Source: Bacteroidales bacterium
Lineage (GTDB): Bacteria > Bacteroidota > Bacteroidia > Bacteroidales > F082
NCBI GenBank assembly: GCA_014860665.1
Contig: JACZJI010000071.1
Coordinates: forward strand, 1-33,685
Length of the DNA stretch: 33,685 bases
Direction of reading: 5' to 3'
Shown piece after piece: positions 1-6,016 of the stretch; the first letter of the stretch is position 1, and the number at the start of each line of letters is the position of its first letter. The notes beneath the pieces were generated by a model that worked only from the letters and a program-made list of their open reading frames with translations, did no database searches and was not told the DNA's origin. A program made the translations under genes and the position numbers.

Positions 1-438
1 AGCCCTGTCGTAAGAATGGTACCAGCCGTCCTTATCGTTAGGGTTTCCCCAGATAACTTTAAATCGTTCGTTGTCCAGCGCCTCTATCTGCAGGTTTTCT
101 GCACCTGTCCGGGTACCTTCACTGAGCTTCAGCCATTCCAATCCTCCTGGTTTTCCGGCTGTCTTATAAGCTTTCAAGTTGGCCGAAAATGCCGAATGAA
201 AAGCAAAACGCCCGTTGGTTACATCGTAAAAGCCGGTGTTGATGATCCATTTGAGACTGCGCATGTATTTCATCACATGGGTAAAATCATCACGGTTTTG
301 CTTTTGCTTTGGAGAAGGCTTTTTCTTTCCGCCTGCAGGGCGTATGCGCATAACGGTTTTCCCGTTGAGTTTGTAAACGATGACGTTGCCGATACGGCCG
401 GTAAAATCACCTAAAATGCTTGCATCTGATCGTGCCAT
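1..438 (-). CDS. DUF6266 family protein, 3'-truncated by the window edge
   Basis: An open frame reads leftward from an ATG at 438 to the edge of the window, 146 codons without a stop. The start (MARSDASILGDFTGRIGNV) followed by VYKLNGKTVMRIRP matches the opening of DUF6266 proteins, which begin with a short segment ending G-x-[IV]-G-[NS]-V and then a K-x-V-x-R-x-x-P motif. The family is common in Bacteroidota, about 200 residues long, and has no established function; the remaining third lies outside the window. No signal peptide or membrane segment is visible. Its upstream region carries two sets of 11-nt direct repeats. The family call rests on recalled motif similarity. Confidence 0.75.
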   Translation of the reverse strand, partial: MARSDASILGDFTGRIGNVIVYKLNGKTVMRIRPAGGKKKPSPKQKQNRDDFTHVMKYMRSLKWIINTGFYDVTNGRFAFHSAFSANLKAYKTAGKPGGLEWLKLSEGTRTGAENLQIEALDNERFKVIWGNPNDKDGWYHSYDRA

Positions 439-453
439 AATAAATCTGATTTA

Positions 454-486
454 AGTCCGACTCAGGTCCGACCTGGGTCCGGGGTT
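454..486. repeat. Three 11-nt direct repeats (GGTCCGAC type)
   Basis: Three consecutive 11-nt units start at 454, 465 and 476: AGTCCGACTCA, GGTCCGACCTG and GGTCCGGGGTT. The second is itself a near-palindrome (CAGGTC-C-GACCTG at 463-475). They sit 16 bp upstream of the DUF6266 start. An 11-bp period is about one helical turn, so stacked protein sites are possible, but this is inference. Confidence 0.6.
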
Positions 487-550
487 AAAATTAATCAAAA
501 ACAATTAATAATCGAAGTTTATTTGAAGTTTATTCGGTTTTTTCCGATTA

Positions 551-583
551 AACATCAAATGAACATCGAAGTAACATCGAAGG
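551..583. repeat. Three 11-nt direct repeats (AACATCGAAGT type)
   Basis: Units AACATCAAATG (551), AACATCGAAGT (562) and AACATCGAAGG (573) follow each other without spacers. They have the same 11-nt period as the GGTCCGAC set 70 bp away but an unrelated sequence. A related fragment (ATCGAAGTTTATTTGAAG) occurs near 512-529. The role is unknown. Confidence 0.6.
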
Positions 584-916
584 AACCTGGGTGTTAGGTC
601 GGAGTTGAACAGGCCTTGAGGCTGTCTTAACCCGGTATACCTGGCGAAGATTGTTGAATTGGAAAATAATATAGAATCGGGGATGTAATATTCATCACCT
701 GAAGAGAAGATTATTTAATATTCCTGATGATTGTCTCAAATAGTTAGCAAATAATTTTTCCGGAAAACAGGTTCAATTTGAAAGAGTGTTTTAGTGTTGT
801 TATCATAGACTGAACAGGCATAAGGTGGAAGAACCGAACGCTTAATTATTTTGGTGTAAAAGTCTATGCTAAACGATATTTTTATATATTAGCAGGAGAC
901 CCAAAAATGTAACCTT
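584..916. other. Intergenic stretch without a recognisable gene
   Basis: I see no credible coding region here. Close to the first precursor there is a possible Bacteroidota-type promoter, TTTG at 850-853 and TATTTTTA at 877-884. Its spacing of 23 nt is longer than usual and the last base of the -7 element deviates, so it is not listed separately. Confidence 0.4.
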
Positions 917-1045
917 ATGAAAGATGAAACTACAAAACAAACCTGGGAAACCCCGGAAATTATAGATCTGGATTTGGATGAGACTAATACTGGGAAACCA
1001 TTTTCAGTAGTCGAAAGTGGTAGTATTAGCGGCCCCGGGTCATAA
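917..1045 (+). CDS. Lasso peptide precursor A1 (42 aa)
   Basis: This is a 42-residue peptide starting at ATG 917. Its leader has W10-E-T-P13, matching the aromatic-x-x-P element that PqqD-type B1 proteins recognise in lasso leaders (usually Y-x-x-P), then an acidic LDLDE stretch and T23. Thr is the near-invariant penultimate residue of lasso leaders. Cleavage after N24 gives the core TGKPFSVVESGSISGPGS, with E33 at core position 9, a standard macrolactam ring size. The last residue is Ser, the known target of HPr-kinase-like lasso kinases, and such a kinase is encoded at 6838. Thr at core position 1 is unusual; Gly26 as first residue would put the Glu at ring position 8 but leave Thr at -1. 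An AGGAG lies 18 nt before the start, rather far for a ribosome binding site. Family membership is inferred from alignment with the three other copies in this window. Confidence 0.82.
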   Translation: MKDETTKQTWETPEIIDLDLDETNTGKPFSVVESGSISGPGS

Positions 1046-1396
1046 TAATCATAATACACTTTTCAAGTTTTGGTGATTTATCGAGAGGGTTTGTTGCAAT
1101 GATCCTGGCCTGATATTCCTAATGGCGTTAGCATTTGCTTGTATCATATTGATTTTTAGCAATTATATAGATTGGTCTTCCTTCTTGAAAAATTGCCGGA
1201 GGGAGTATTTCATCTTTCTGACTTTGTGCATTAACAGCAATATTGAAAAAAAGATTCTCATCATTTCAGTGATCTCTTTTTTAGCAAGGACCTTTTTGCT
1301 AAAAACTTTCAGGCAATAATACCTGATTTCAGGGAAGTTTTCAAAATCACTGTTCCATTATTATTTATTATAAAAAGATCACCCGTCAACACCCGG
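1046..1396. other. Intergenic stretch with an A/T-rich hairpin
   Basis: There is no convincing gene between precursors A1 and A2. A perfect 10-bp inverted repeat (TTTTTAGCAA at 1278-1287 and TTGCTAAAAA at 1296-1305, 8-nt loop) may end the A1 transcript, although no clear U-run follows it on the + strand. A 65-codon hydrophobic open frame spans the hairpin and shows no family features. Confidence 0.45.
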
Positions 1397-1427
1397 TTTG
1401 TGTTCTTAGATTAATTGGGTATGTTTG
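1397..1427 (+). promoter_or_regulatory. Bacteroidota-type promoter for precursor A2
   Basis: TTTG at 1397-1400, a 19-nt spacer and TATGTTTG at 1420-1427 match the Bacteroidota primary sigma consensus TTTG-N19-21-TAnnTTTG exactly. Transcription would start near 1434, about 23 nt before the A2 start codon. This indicates that A2 is its own transcription unit and not part of an operon with A1. Confidence 0.75.
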
Positions 1428-1456
1428 TACCTAATTGCAGAATTAAATTTAAAATC

Positions 1457-1573
1457 ATGAAAGAGGAAGAAAAAAAACAAGCATGGGAAACACCAGGAAT
1501 TGTTGATTTAGATGTGGAAAGTACAGATGGTGGAGCTGTTCATTACTCTTATGAAGATGCTGCATATTCATAG
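1457..1573 (+). CDS. Lasso peptide precursor A2 (38 aa)
   Basis: This 38-residue peptide aligns with A1 without gaps over the leader: W10-E-T-P13, L18-D-V-E, T23 at position -2. Cleavage after D24 gives the core GGAVHYSYEDAAYS. It starts with Gly, the commonest first residue of lasso cores, has E33 at position 9 as ring-closing acid (D34 at position 10 is adjacent), and a short tail ending in Ser. Of the four copies this is the most canonical core. It has a consensus promoter 30 nt upstream. The aromatic residues in the ring (His5, Tyr6, Tyr8) and the acidic tail start are unlike A1, so the two mature products should differ chemically. The lasso fold is inferred from motifs and from the maturation genes at 8890-11416. 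Confidence 0.85.
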   Translation: MKEEEKKQAWETPGIVDLDVESTDGGAVHYSYEDAAYS

Positions 1574-1757
1574 AGTTGACACTTTCCGGATAATAAAGAG
1601 TGTTGTATTTTAAAATAGTTGTTTTCAGAAAAACATAATTTCCACACGCAGACCTGTCTGTAATTAATGTGCTAAAGGTCCGTTGTTTGACTTGGATTTG
1701 AAATGAATTTTTCAGGATTTACGAGGCCTGGAGATGAAGTTGATTGTTTTTGAAAAA

Positions 1758-1796
1758 AAGATTTTGAGTTATTCGCTTGGGATAACTCAAAATCTT
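1758..1796. repeat. Perfect 15-bp inverted repeat just before precursor A3
   Basis: AAGATTTTGAGTTAT at 1758-1772 is repeated inverted as ATAACTCAAAATCTT at 1782-1796, with a 9-nt loop. The right arm ends 6 nt before the GTG of the degraded precursor A3. On the - strand the hairpin is followed by a run of Ts (1757 to 1753), so it has the form of an intrinsic terminator for leftward transcription. On the + strand it would lie in the A3 leader. The stem is A/T-rich. Its full span of 39 nt is close to two other palindromes nearby. Confidence 0.75.
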
Positions 1797-1802
1797 ATAA
1801 AC

Positions 1803-1924
1803 GTGAAAGAAGAAACCTCAAGACAAAGCTGGGAACCCCACAAGTAATAAATCTAAATGTTGAAGATGGAACGACAAATTTAAAAACTCTTCCTGGGAGT
1901 GATGGCTCATCCCACTCAAGTTAA
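1803..1924 (+). pseudogene. Lasso peptide precursor A3, broken by a 1-nt deletion
   Basis: The first 11 codons (GTG start, then KEETSRQSWE) align with A1 and A2 and put Trp at position 10 like them. The sequence then reads GGGAACCCC where the others have GGGAAACxCC, so one A is missing near 1833-1836 and the frame stops at 1847. Restoring that base gives 40 residues in register: P13, L18-N-V-E, two Thr at 24-25, then a core such as NLKTLPGSDGSSHSS with Asp at position 9, or position 8 if the core starts at Leu. It ends in Ser like the others. The start codon has also changed from ATG to GTG. Either this is a dying precursor or the deletion is a sequencing error next to a short homopolymer. 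Confidence 0.75.
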
Positions 1925-2170
1925 ATAGAGTGATGAAAATAATGAAATAATTTGTTTTTAGGCTTCGTTAAGAGCGCATTGCCCAAAAAAATGGTTATCG
2001 TTTTCGGTACCCACCGCCAAGGCTTAAAATCCTATTTTGATAAAGTAACGACCTCGATAGAGAAAATCCCATTTATGTGAATTTTACAAAATAACTAACA
2101 AATAGAGAAGACTGTAATTGTTAACTATGAGTCATACGAAATGCATTTGAATAAATAATTAGCTCACTAA

Positions 2171-2299
2171 CTAAGAAGGGAACCAATAGGTACCATATTC
2201 AAAGGTAGTTCCGTGTACACCACTTTTTGTACTGTCCACATCCAAATCAGCAATGTCGGGGGTAATCCATTCTTTTTTTGTTTCCGGTTTATCGTCCAT
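2171..2299 (-). CDS. Lasso peptide precursor A4 (42 aa), opposite strand
   Basis: Read leftward from ATG at 2299, this 42-residue peptide has W11-I-T-P14, then LDVDST with T24 at position -2 and K25 at -1. It gives the core SGVHGTTFEYGTYWFPS. The Glu is at core position 9, exactly as in A1 and A2, and the last residue is Ser. The tail (YGTYWFPS) is rich in aromatic residues, which suits a bulky steric plug. It lies convergent with A3 and codirectional with the formyltransferase upstream of it. A possible promoter, TTTG then TATATTTT, overlaps the large palindrome at 2337-2374. The stretch between the A3 end and this gene (1925-2170) holds no other recognised feature. Confidence 0.82.
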   Translation of the reverse strand: MDDKPETKKEWITPDIADLDVDSTKSGVHGTTFEYGTYWFPS

Positions 2300-2336
2300 A
2301 TTTTTTTGGTTTTTAAGAATCTGAGCACTAAAATAT

Positions 2337-2374
2337 ATAATAAGTATCAAATTTGCAAATTTGATACTTATTAT
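2337..2374. repeat. Perfect 38-bp palindrome upstream of precursor A4
   Basis: ATAATAAGTATCAAATTTG at 2337-2355 is followed without any spacer by its exact reverse complement at 2356-2374. It lies 76 nt after the formyltransferase stop codon (leftward) and 37 nt before the A4 start. It may be the terminator of the leftward operon, or an operator overlapping the -33 region of an A4 promoter, because TTTG occurs inside it on the - strand at a fitting distance from TATATTTT. The sequence alone does not decide between these. Confidence 0.85.
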
Positions 2375-2450
2375 TATTTCGTTAAGTTACGGGCATTAAC
2401 TGTCATAACCTGTTTTTTGTCATCTAATCATACGAATTTTTTGCTTTTCC

Positions 2451-3380
2451 CTAGTGGAATTTTCCAAAACGATTTCCTTTACTGAACCCCAATTTATTCA
2501 GCTGATAGGCAGGGTAATAAGCATCCTGGTAATATAACATGGATATTTCCAGGATTTTTTTATCGCAACATGTAACAAGAAATTTATCATCAACCTCTAA
2601 AATAGTTCCGGGCAGTTCTGTGCTGTCTTTTACGGGTATATGGGCAATGCGGGCATCCATGATTTTTACTTCCCGGTTATTGAAAAATGTAATAGCTCCT
2701 TTGTTCCACGGATTGCAGGCTCTTACCAGATTGCAGATTTCGCCTGCCGTCATCTTCTCCCAGTCAATAGAGACATCCTTAAGAACAGGCCGTTTATGAT
2801 AAGAAAGAACCGTATCTTTTCGATCAATCTCCAAAAGAGGTGTCCCATCAAGCAATTTCTGCAGAATAGCAAATACGCCCTCTATGCACAATTGGCTGAA
2901 CAATTGTATTACACTGCTAAAATTATAGTGCGGAAGATTGGGTATCTGTTTTAGCCATACGATCCGTCCTTTGTCAAATTTTTCGTTGACAATGTGTATG
3001 GCCAACCCTATTTCTTTTTTGCCCGCCTTCAGTTGCCAGAAAACAGGAATAGGACCCCTGAATGTCGGTAACGGTCCAAAATGAATGTTGAATAGCTGAG
3101 TTGGAGCATTTCTTATACGATCCAGTTTGATTAAATAGCTATACCCGATCATAAAACACACATTAAACCGGTGTTCATTAATCCATTCGTAAAGATCCTT
3201 TTTCCGGTCTTTTTCTTCCGTAAAAGGAATCCTGAGTTGTTGAACAAAGGTTTTTACTTTTTGGTTGATGAACGTATCAGGGGAAGGGGAATAAAACAGG
3301 GATACCTGTGCTCGTTGGGCAGCAAGTATCCCTGCCAACGGGATAAAGTAATCACTGTTAGAGATGATCCCGATTTTCAT
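2451..3380 (-). CDS. Formyltransferase family protein
   Basis: This 309-residue protein resembles the methionyl-tRNA formyltransferase/formyltransferase fold. It starts MKIGIISNSDYF, has the Rossmann-like first half, and carries NIHFGPLPTFRGPIPVFWQL near residues 97-116. In that segment Asn and His are the catalytic pair that transfers the formyl group from 10-formyltetrahydrofolate, and the LP-x-x-RG element is conserved. The C-terminal third resembles the second domain of Fmt but is divergent. It is unlikely to be the housekeeping Fmt, given its divergence and its place behind three tail-collar proteins. A sugar- or amino-group formyltransferase is more probable; the substrate is unknown. 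The leader upstream of its start contains a long inverted repeat. Confidence 0.75.
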   Translation of the reverse strand: MKIGIISNSDYFIPLAGILAAQRAQVSLFYSPSPDTFINQKVKTFVQQLRIPFTEEKDRKKDLYEWINEHRFNVCFMIGYSYLIKLDRIRNAPTQLFNIHFGPLPTFRGPIPVFWQLKAGKKEIGLAIHIVNEKFDKGRIVWLKQIPNLPHYNFSSVIQLFSQLCIEGVFAILQKLLDGTPLLEIDRKDTVLSYHKRPVLKDVSIDWEKMTAGEICNLVRACNPWNKGAITFFNNREVKIMDARIAHIPVKDSTELPGTILEVDDKFLVTCCDKKILEISMLYYQDAYYPAYQLNKLGFSKGNRFGKFH

Positions 3381-3390
3381 ATACTTTTAT

Positions 3391-3458
3391 TAAAGCCGGT
3401 TAAAGCCAAATTGATTTTTATTGATTCAGCCATCATCCTCTGACTTTAACCGGTTTTA
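3391..3458. repeat. 15-bp inverted repeat in the formyltransferase leader
   Basis: TAAAGCCGGTTAAAG at 3391-3405 pairs with CTTTAACCGGTTTTA at 3444-3458 (one G-U pair, otherwise perfect), enclosing 38 nt. It fills most of the gap between the third tail-collar gene and the formyltransferase start at 3380. It could be a stem in the shared leftward transcript, or separate the expression of the two parts. Confidence 0.6.
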
Positions 3459-3468
3459 TCAGTAAGAA

Positions 3469-4014
3469 TTAAGATCTTGGAGGGAAAATACCTTTCATAC
3501 AAATGATGTAGTTTATTGCTAAAGAGGGCATCACATTGTCATGTGCCTGTCCCCCTCCCTCGGCCGTACTGATGGCGTTTTGATTCATGGCAGATATAGT
3601 AATACCTGTAGCCGAACTGGGCAAATATCCCTTTACGGTCCCGGTGGGTGAATACATGGCACTAAGATACGTAGCAGCGGAAGGTGCGTTTGCTGCTGTA
3701 CCTTCAGCGCTTACTCTTGCTGCATGATTGTGTGCGGGAATTTCCTTAGAAGTAATAGTTACTCCTTCCTGCCCGCCAAACTGTCCTATTGTACGATTTG
3801 TGAGACCGGGTCCTGCCCCCTGGGAAATGGGTAAGGTGCCACGTAAATCGGGTAAGGCAAAAGTATTTCGACCATCCCCACCATATATGTTACCGATAAC
3901 TGAAAAAAGCTCTTGGTTACCAGAGATGGATAAAATAGCGCCGTTACAAATCTGCCAGTTTGCAGGAACTCTCGGTCCCGCAAAGGCTTTTATTTCACCA
4001 ATATAACTTTCCAT
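3469..4014 (-). CDS. Tail-collar (microcystin-dependent-like) protein 3
   Basis: This 181-residue protein is a phage-tail-collar-domain protein of the MdpB type. The hallmarks are MESYIGEIKAFAG at the N-terminus, the W-x-x-C-[ND]-G segment (WQICNG), LFSVIGNIYGGDGRNTFALPDLRG near residues 36-59, a central low-complexity Gly/Ala/Ser/Thr region, and a C-terminal H-x-N-x-x-P-x-x-x-x-N-Y-x-I-C-x-x-G-I-x-P motif. Such proteins occur outside prophages in many Bacteroidota and cyanobacteria, usually in tandem; their function is not established. It is the last of three paralogues, 20 nt after the second. No other phage gene is present. Confidence 0.88.
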   Translation of the reverse strand: MESYIGEIKAFAGPRVPANWQICNGAILSISGNQELFSVIGNIYGGDGRNTFALPDLRGTLPISQGAGPGLTNRTIGQFGGQEGVTITSKEIPAHNHAARVSAEGTAANAPSAATYLSAMYSPTGTVKGYLPSSATGITISAMNQNAISTAEGGGQAHDNVMPSLAINYIICMKGIFPPRS

Positions 4015-4034
4015 GATTTTGCTTTTTTAATAAT

Positions 4035-4577
4035 TTATGGTCTCTGTGGATAAATTCCTGTCAATGAAATACAATAGTTGATCACCTGATAAAGTTGCAT
4101 ATTGTCATGGGGTTGACTACCTCCTGCAATGCTCACCGTCTGAGGGTTCAGGCTAACCTGTTTCGTGCTGGAGTCAGCGTACATATCTACTTCTGCTCCT
4201 GTAACAGCTTTTACTACAGGGACAGCCAGCAGGTTGCCGGGAAGTTGGACATCAGTGCCAGTAACCGCTTCTGCCTGTAAGGCGTGCGTGTGTGCCGGCA
4301 AATTCTGGGGTATTAAAGTTACGGTTTCAGCCCCACCTGTTTCTCCCTGATTGTATATTGTACCAGTTTGTGGAGACTGGTCAGAGCCAACTACACACCT
4401 TCCTCTTAAATCAGGCAAGGCAAAAGTATTTGGATATGTCCCACCGAAGGTATTACCAATGAGCGAAAAAAGTGCCTGGTTATCACTAATGCGTAAAACG
4501 GTTCCATCGCATAAGTGCCATCCCGTTGGTGCATAATTAAAACTAAAAGGTCTTATTTCACCAAGATAACTTTCCAT
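4035..4577 (-). CDS. Tail-collar (microcystin-dependent-like) protein 2
   Basis: This is a paralogue of its neighbours with the same order of motifs: MESYLGEIRPFSF, WHLCDG, LFSLIGNTFGG, FALPDLRG, the histidine-rich PAHTHAL segment and the closing PHDNMQLYQVINYCISLTGIYP. The frame stays open upstream to 4709, but I chose the ATG at 4577. That start aligns with the MESY start of the downstream paralogue and avoids overlapping the preceding gene by about 100 nt. The length is then 180 residues, equal to its neighbours. Co-transcription is likely, with gaps of 34 and 20 nt. Confidence 0.88.
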   Translation of the reverse strand: MESYLGEIRPFSFNYAPTGWHLCDGTVLRISDNQALFSLIGNTFGGTYPNTFALPDLRGRCVVGSDQSPQTGTIYNQGETGGAETVTLIPQNLPAHTHALQAEAVTGTDVQLPGNLLAVPVVKAVTGAEVDMYADSSTKQVSLNPQTVSIAGGSQPHDNMQLYQVINYCISLTGIYPQRP

Positions 4578-4611
4578 AATTATAAATTTTAAGATTAAAC
4601 AATTTGACTTT

Positions 4612-5193
4612 TTACTGGGATACAGGATAGATACCATCCCAACAAATACAGTAACGAATAGCCACAAAGGGTGAGCGGTTTTCGTGCGGTATTGCCGCTC
4701 CCTGCGCATTTCCCCATGCAGGGGTCAGCGTTGCACTATTCAGATTCACAGAACTGCCGGGTTGCTCACAAAAAGCAGAAGCTGCACGAGGTGTAGTAGT
4801 TCCCGTCTGTTCATATACGACATTTGTCAGATAAGACTGATTGTCGGTTCCCGGTGCACTTTCTCGTGAGGCCGGGTCACCTGTGCCGCCATTGAAAGTA
4901 TGGTTATGTGAAGGGATTTTTGAAGCGTTCAGTCCTACGGTTTCTTCTCCGGCTCGTTCTCCCAACTGGTAAAAGGAGTGTCCGGGTTTTTGTCCAAAAC
5001 CGATGGCTGCGGCTCCTCTCAAATCCGGTACATTAAAAAGAGGATTCCCGTTACCGCCATAATAGAGTCCGATAACGCTAAACAGTGCACTGAACTCGTT
5101 GACTTGTAAAGCCTGTCCGTTGCATTCTACCCATCCATAGGGCACAAAATTGTAAGGAAATGCTCTGATTTCCCCGATAAAATCTGAATCCAT
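4612..5193 (-). CDS. Tail-collar (microcystin-dependent-like) protein 1
   Basis: This is the first gene of the leftward operon, 193 residues. It has the collar fold motifs: DFIGEIRAFPYNFVP, WVECNGQ, LFSVIGLYYGGNGNPLFNVPDLRG, the PSHNHTF histidine segment and the C-terminal HENRSPFVAIRYCICWDGIYP-type ending (split here by the 20-residue limit). The internal region between the histidine segment and the C-terminus is the most variable part among the three paralogues, which would fit a variable surface-exposed tip. It has no signal peptide, so secretion, if any, would need a dedicated route not visible here. Confidence 0.88.
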   Translation of the reverse strand: MDSDFIGEIRAFPYNFVPYGWVECNGQALQVNEFSALFSVIGLYYGGNGNPLFNVPDLRGAAAIGFGQKPGHSFYQLGERAGEETVGLNASKIPSHNHTFNGGTGDPASRESAPGTDNQSYLTNVVYEQTGTTTPRAASAFCEQPGSSVNLNSATLTPAWGNAQGAAIPHENRSPFVAIRYCICWDGIYPVSQ

Positions 5194-5599
5194 AGGGTTT
5201 GAATTTTAAAATTAAACAATGAATTAATTATATGGTTTAAAAAATATAACGTCATGCACATTTGGTATTCCCTGGTGCTATATGTTGTGTGAAACTGCCA
5301 CATTCGCTTTCCCAGTCACGATTTTGAACACATTTCTCTGCAAAGAACATACGACCATTGTTAAAATGGTCTGGTTAAACGCGGTTAGTAAAAACAATAT
5401 GCTATACTTTGTACGACACAAGGGTATAATTCTTGGAAGCTAAGATAGTTATTTAATTTTTGAATGCCAATTAAATAACTATAAAATTTTTAAAATCAAA
5501 AAAATAAAAGTTTTGCAATGCACAGCTGGATAAACAATCGCTGGACAAATTCAGTCAGAAGTATGGTTTATGTTTTGTAGTTCCGGATATTTTTTTCAA
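5194..5599. other. Upstream region of the tail-collar operon with a 14-bp inverted repeat
   Basis: No gene is recognised here. ATAGTTATTTAATT at 5445-5458 is repeated inverted as AATTAAATAACTAT at 5469-5482 with a 10-nt loop, a 38-nt span like the palindromes at 1758 and 2337. It is flanked on the right by A/T-rich sequence. A clear promoter for the leftward operon was not found. Confidence 0.55.
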
Positions 5600-5728
5600 A
5601 TGGAAGATGCAATAAACAAACATAGTGAAAATCAGGAAAATATGGATTTGAAGAATGCAGGACAATCAGGAGGTAAAATGTTTGAAGGCCTTAATGGGTG
5701 TAAGATTTCGGTCAATGAATATTGCTGA
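5600..5728 (+). CDS. Candidate 42-aa peptide with a double-glycine leader
   Basis: The ATG at 5600 opens 42 codons ending in TGA at 5728. The first 25 residues are polar and end QSGG (Gly24-Gly25), which looks like a double-glycine export leader. The rest, KMFEGLNGCKISVNEYC, has two Cys (C34, C42). TATGTTTT at 5569-5576, one base off the -7 consensus, lies about 23 nt upstream of the ATG, the same spacing as at precursor A2. It lacks the W-x-x-P and Thr(-2) features of A1-A4, so it is not another lasso precursor. A second type of peptide natural product or signal is possible, but a chance ORF cannot be excluded, and no matching peptidase-exporter is in the window. Confidence 0.4.
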   Translation: MEDAINKHSENQENMDLKNAGQSGGKMFEGLNGCKISVNEYC

Positions 5729-5861
5729 GTAGTTAATTTTAAGGTGTTAATAGATTCTGTTTTGGAGTTATAGGCCGTTACCGGGCTATGCTAGGATTAG
5801 AATTTAAAAATACTAATAAAATTAGAGTCATAATATCTTAAACCTCTTTTCTAAATTCATT

Positions 5862-5869
5862 TATCTTTG
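5862..5869 (+). promoter_or_regulatory. Promoter -7 element for the tailoring operon
   Basis: TATCTTTG matches the Bacteroidota -7 consensus TAnnTTTG. The -33 position at a 20-nt distance reads TTAA, a weak match. A transcript starting near 5876 would have a 140-nt leader before the sulfotransferase at 6017. The rest of 5729-6016 holds no recognised gene. Confidence 0.5.
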
Positions 5870-6016
5870 ACAGGTGAGATTTTTCGGTTCTTTTTTATTA
5901 TTTGAGAAACCCTTGTGTGTTTGAATACCTGTGGCGGTTTTTTGTGTAGAATGATGAACCTAAAAACGTGATCCGAAGAAAGAGGAAATGGTCTGTTAAT
6001 ATAGAAAGACTAATCA

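Noticed and set aside
16..414. 132-codon + strand open frame at the left edge
   Set aside because: It is antisense to the DUF6266 frame, which has recognisable family motifs and runs to the window edge; the + frame has none.
1122..1319. 65-codon hydrophobic open frame between precursors A1 and A2
   Set aside because: It spans an A/T-rich hairpin, has no family features and its hydrophobic look follows from T-rich sequence.
1990..2080. Short open frame reading MVIVFGTHRQGLKSYFDK
   Set aside because: Only 29 codons, no leader motif like A1-A4, no recognisable family; possibly debris of an older gene but not supportable.
3469..5193. Prophage or tailocin
   Set aside because: Only collar-domain proteins are present; no capsid, sheath, tube, integrase or lysis genes flank them.
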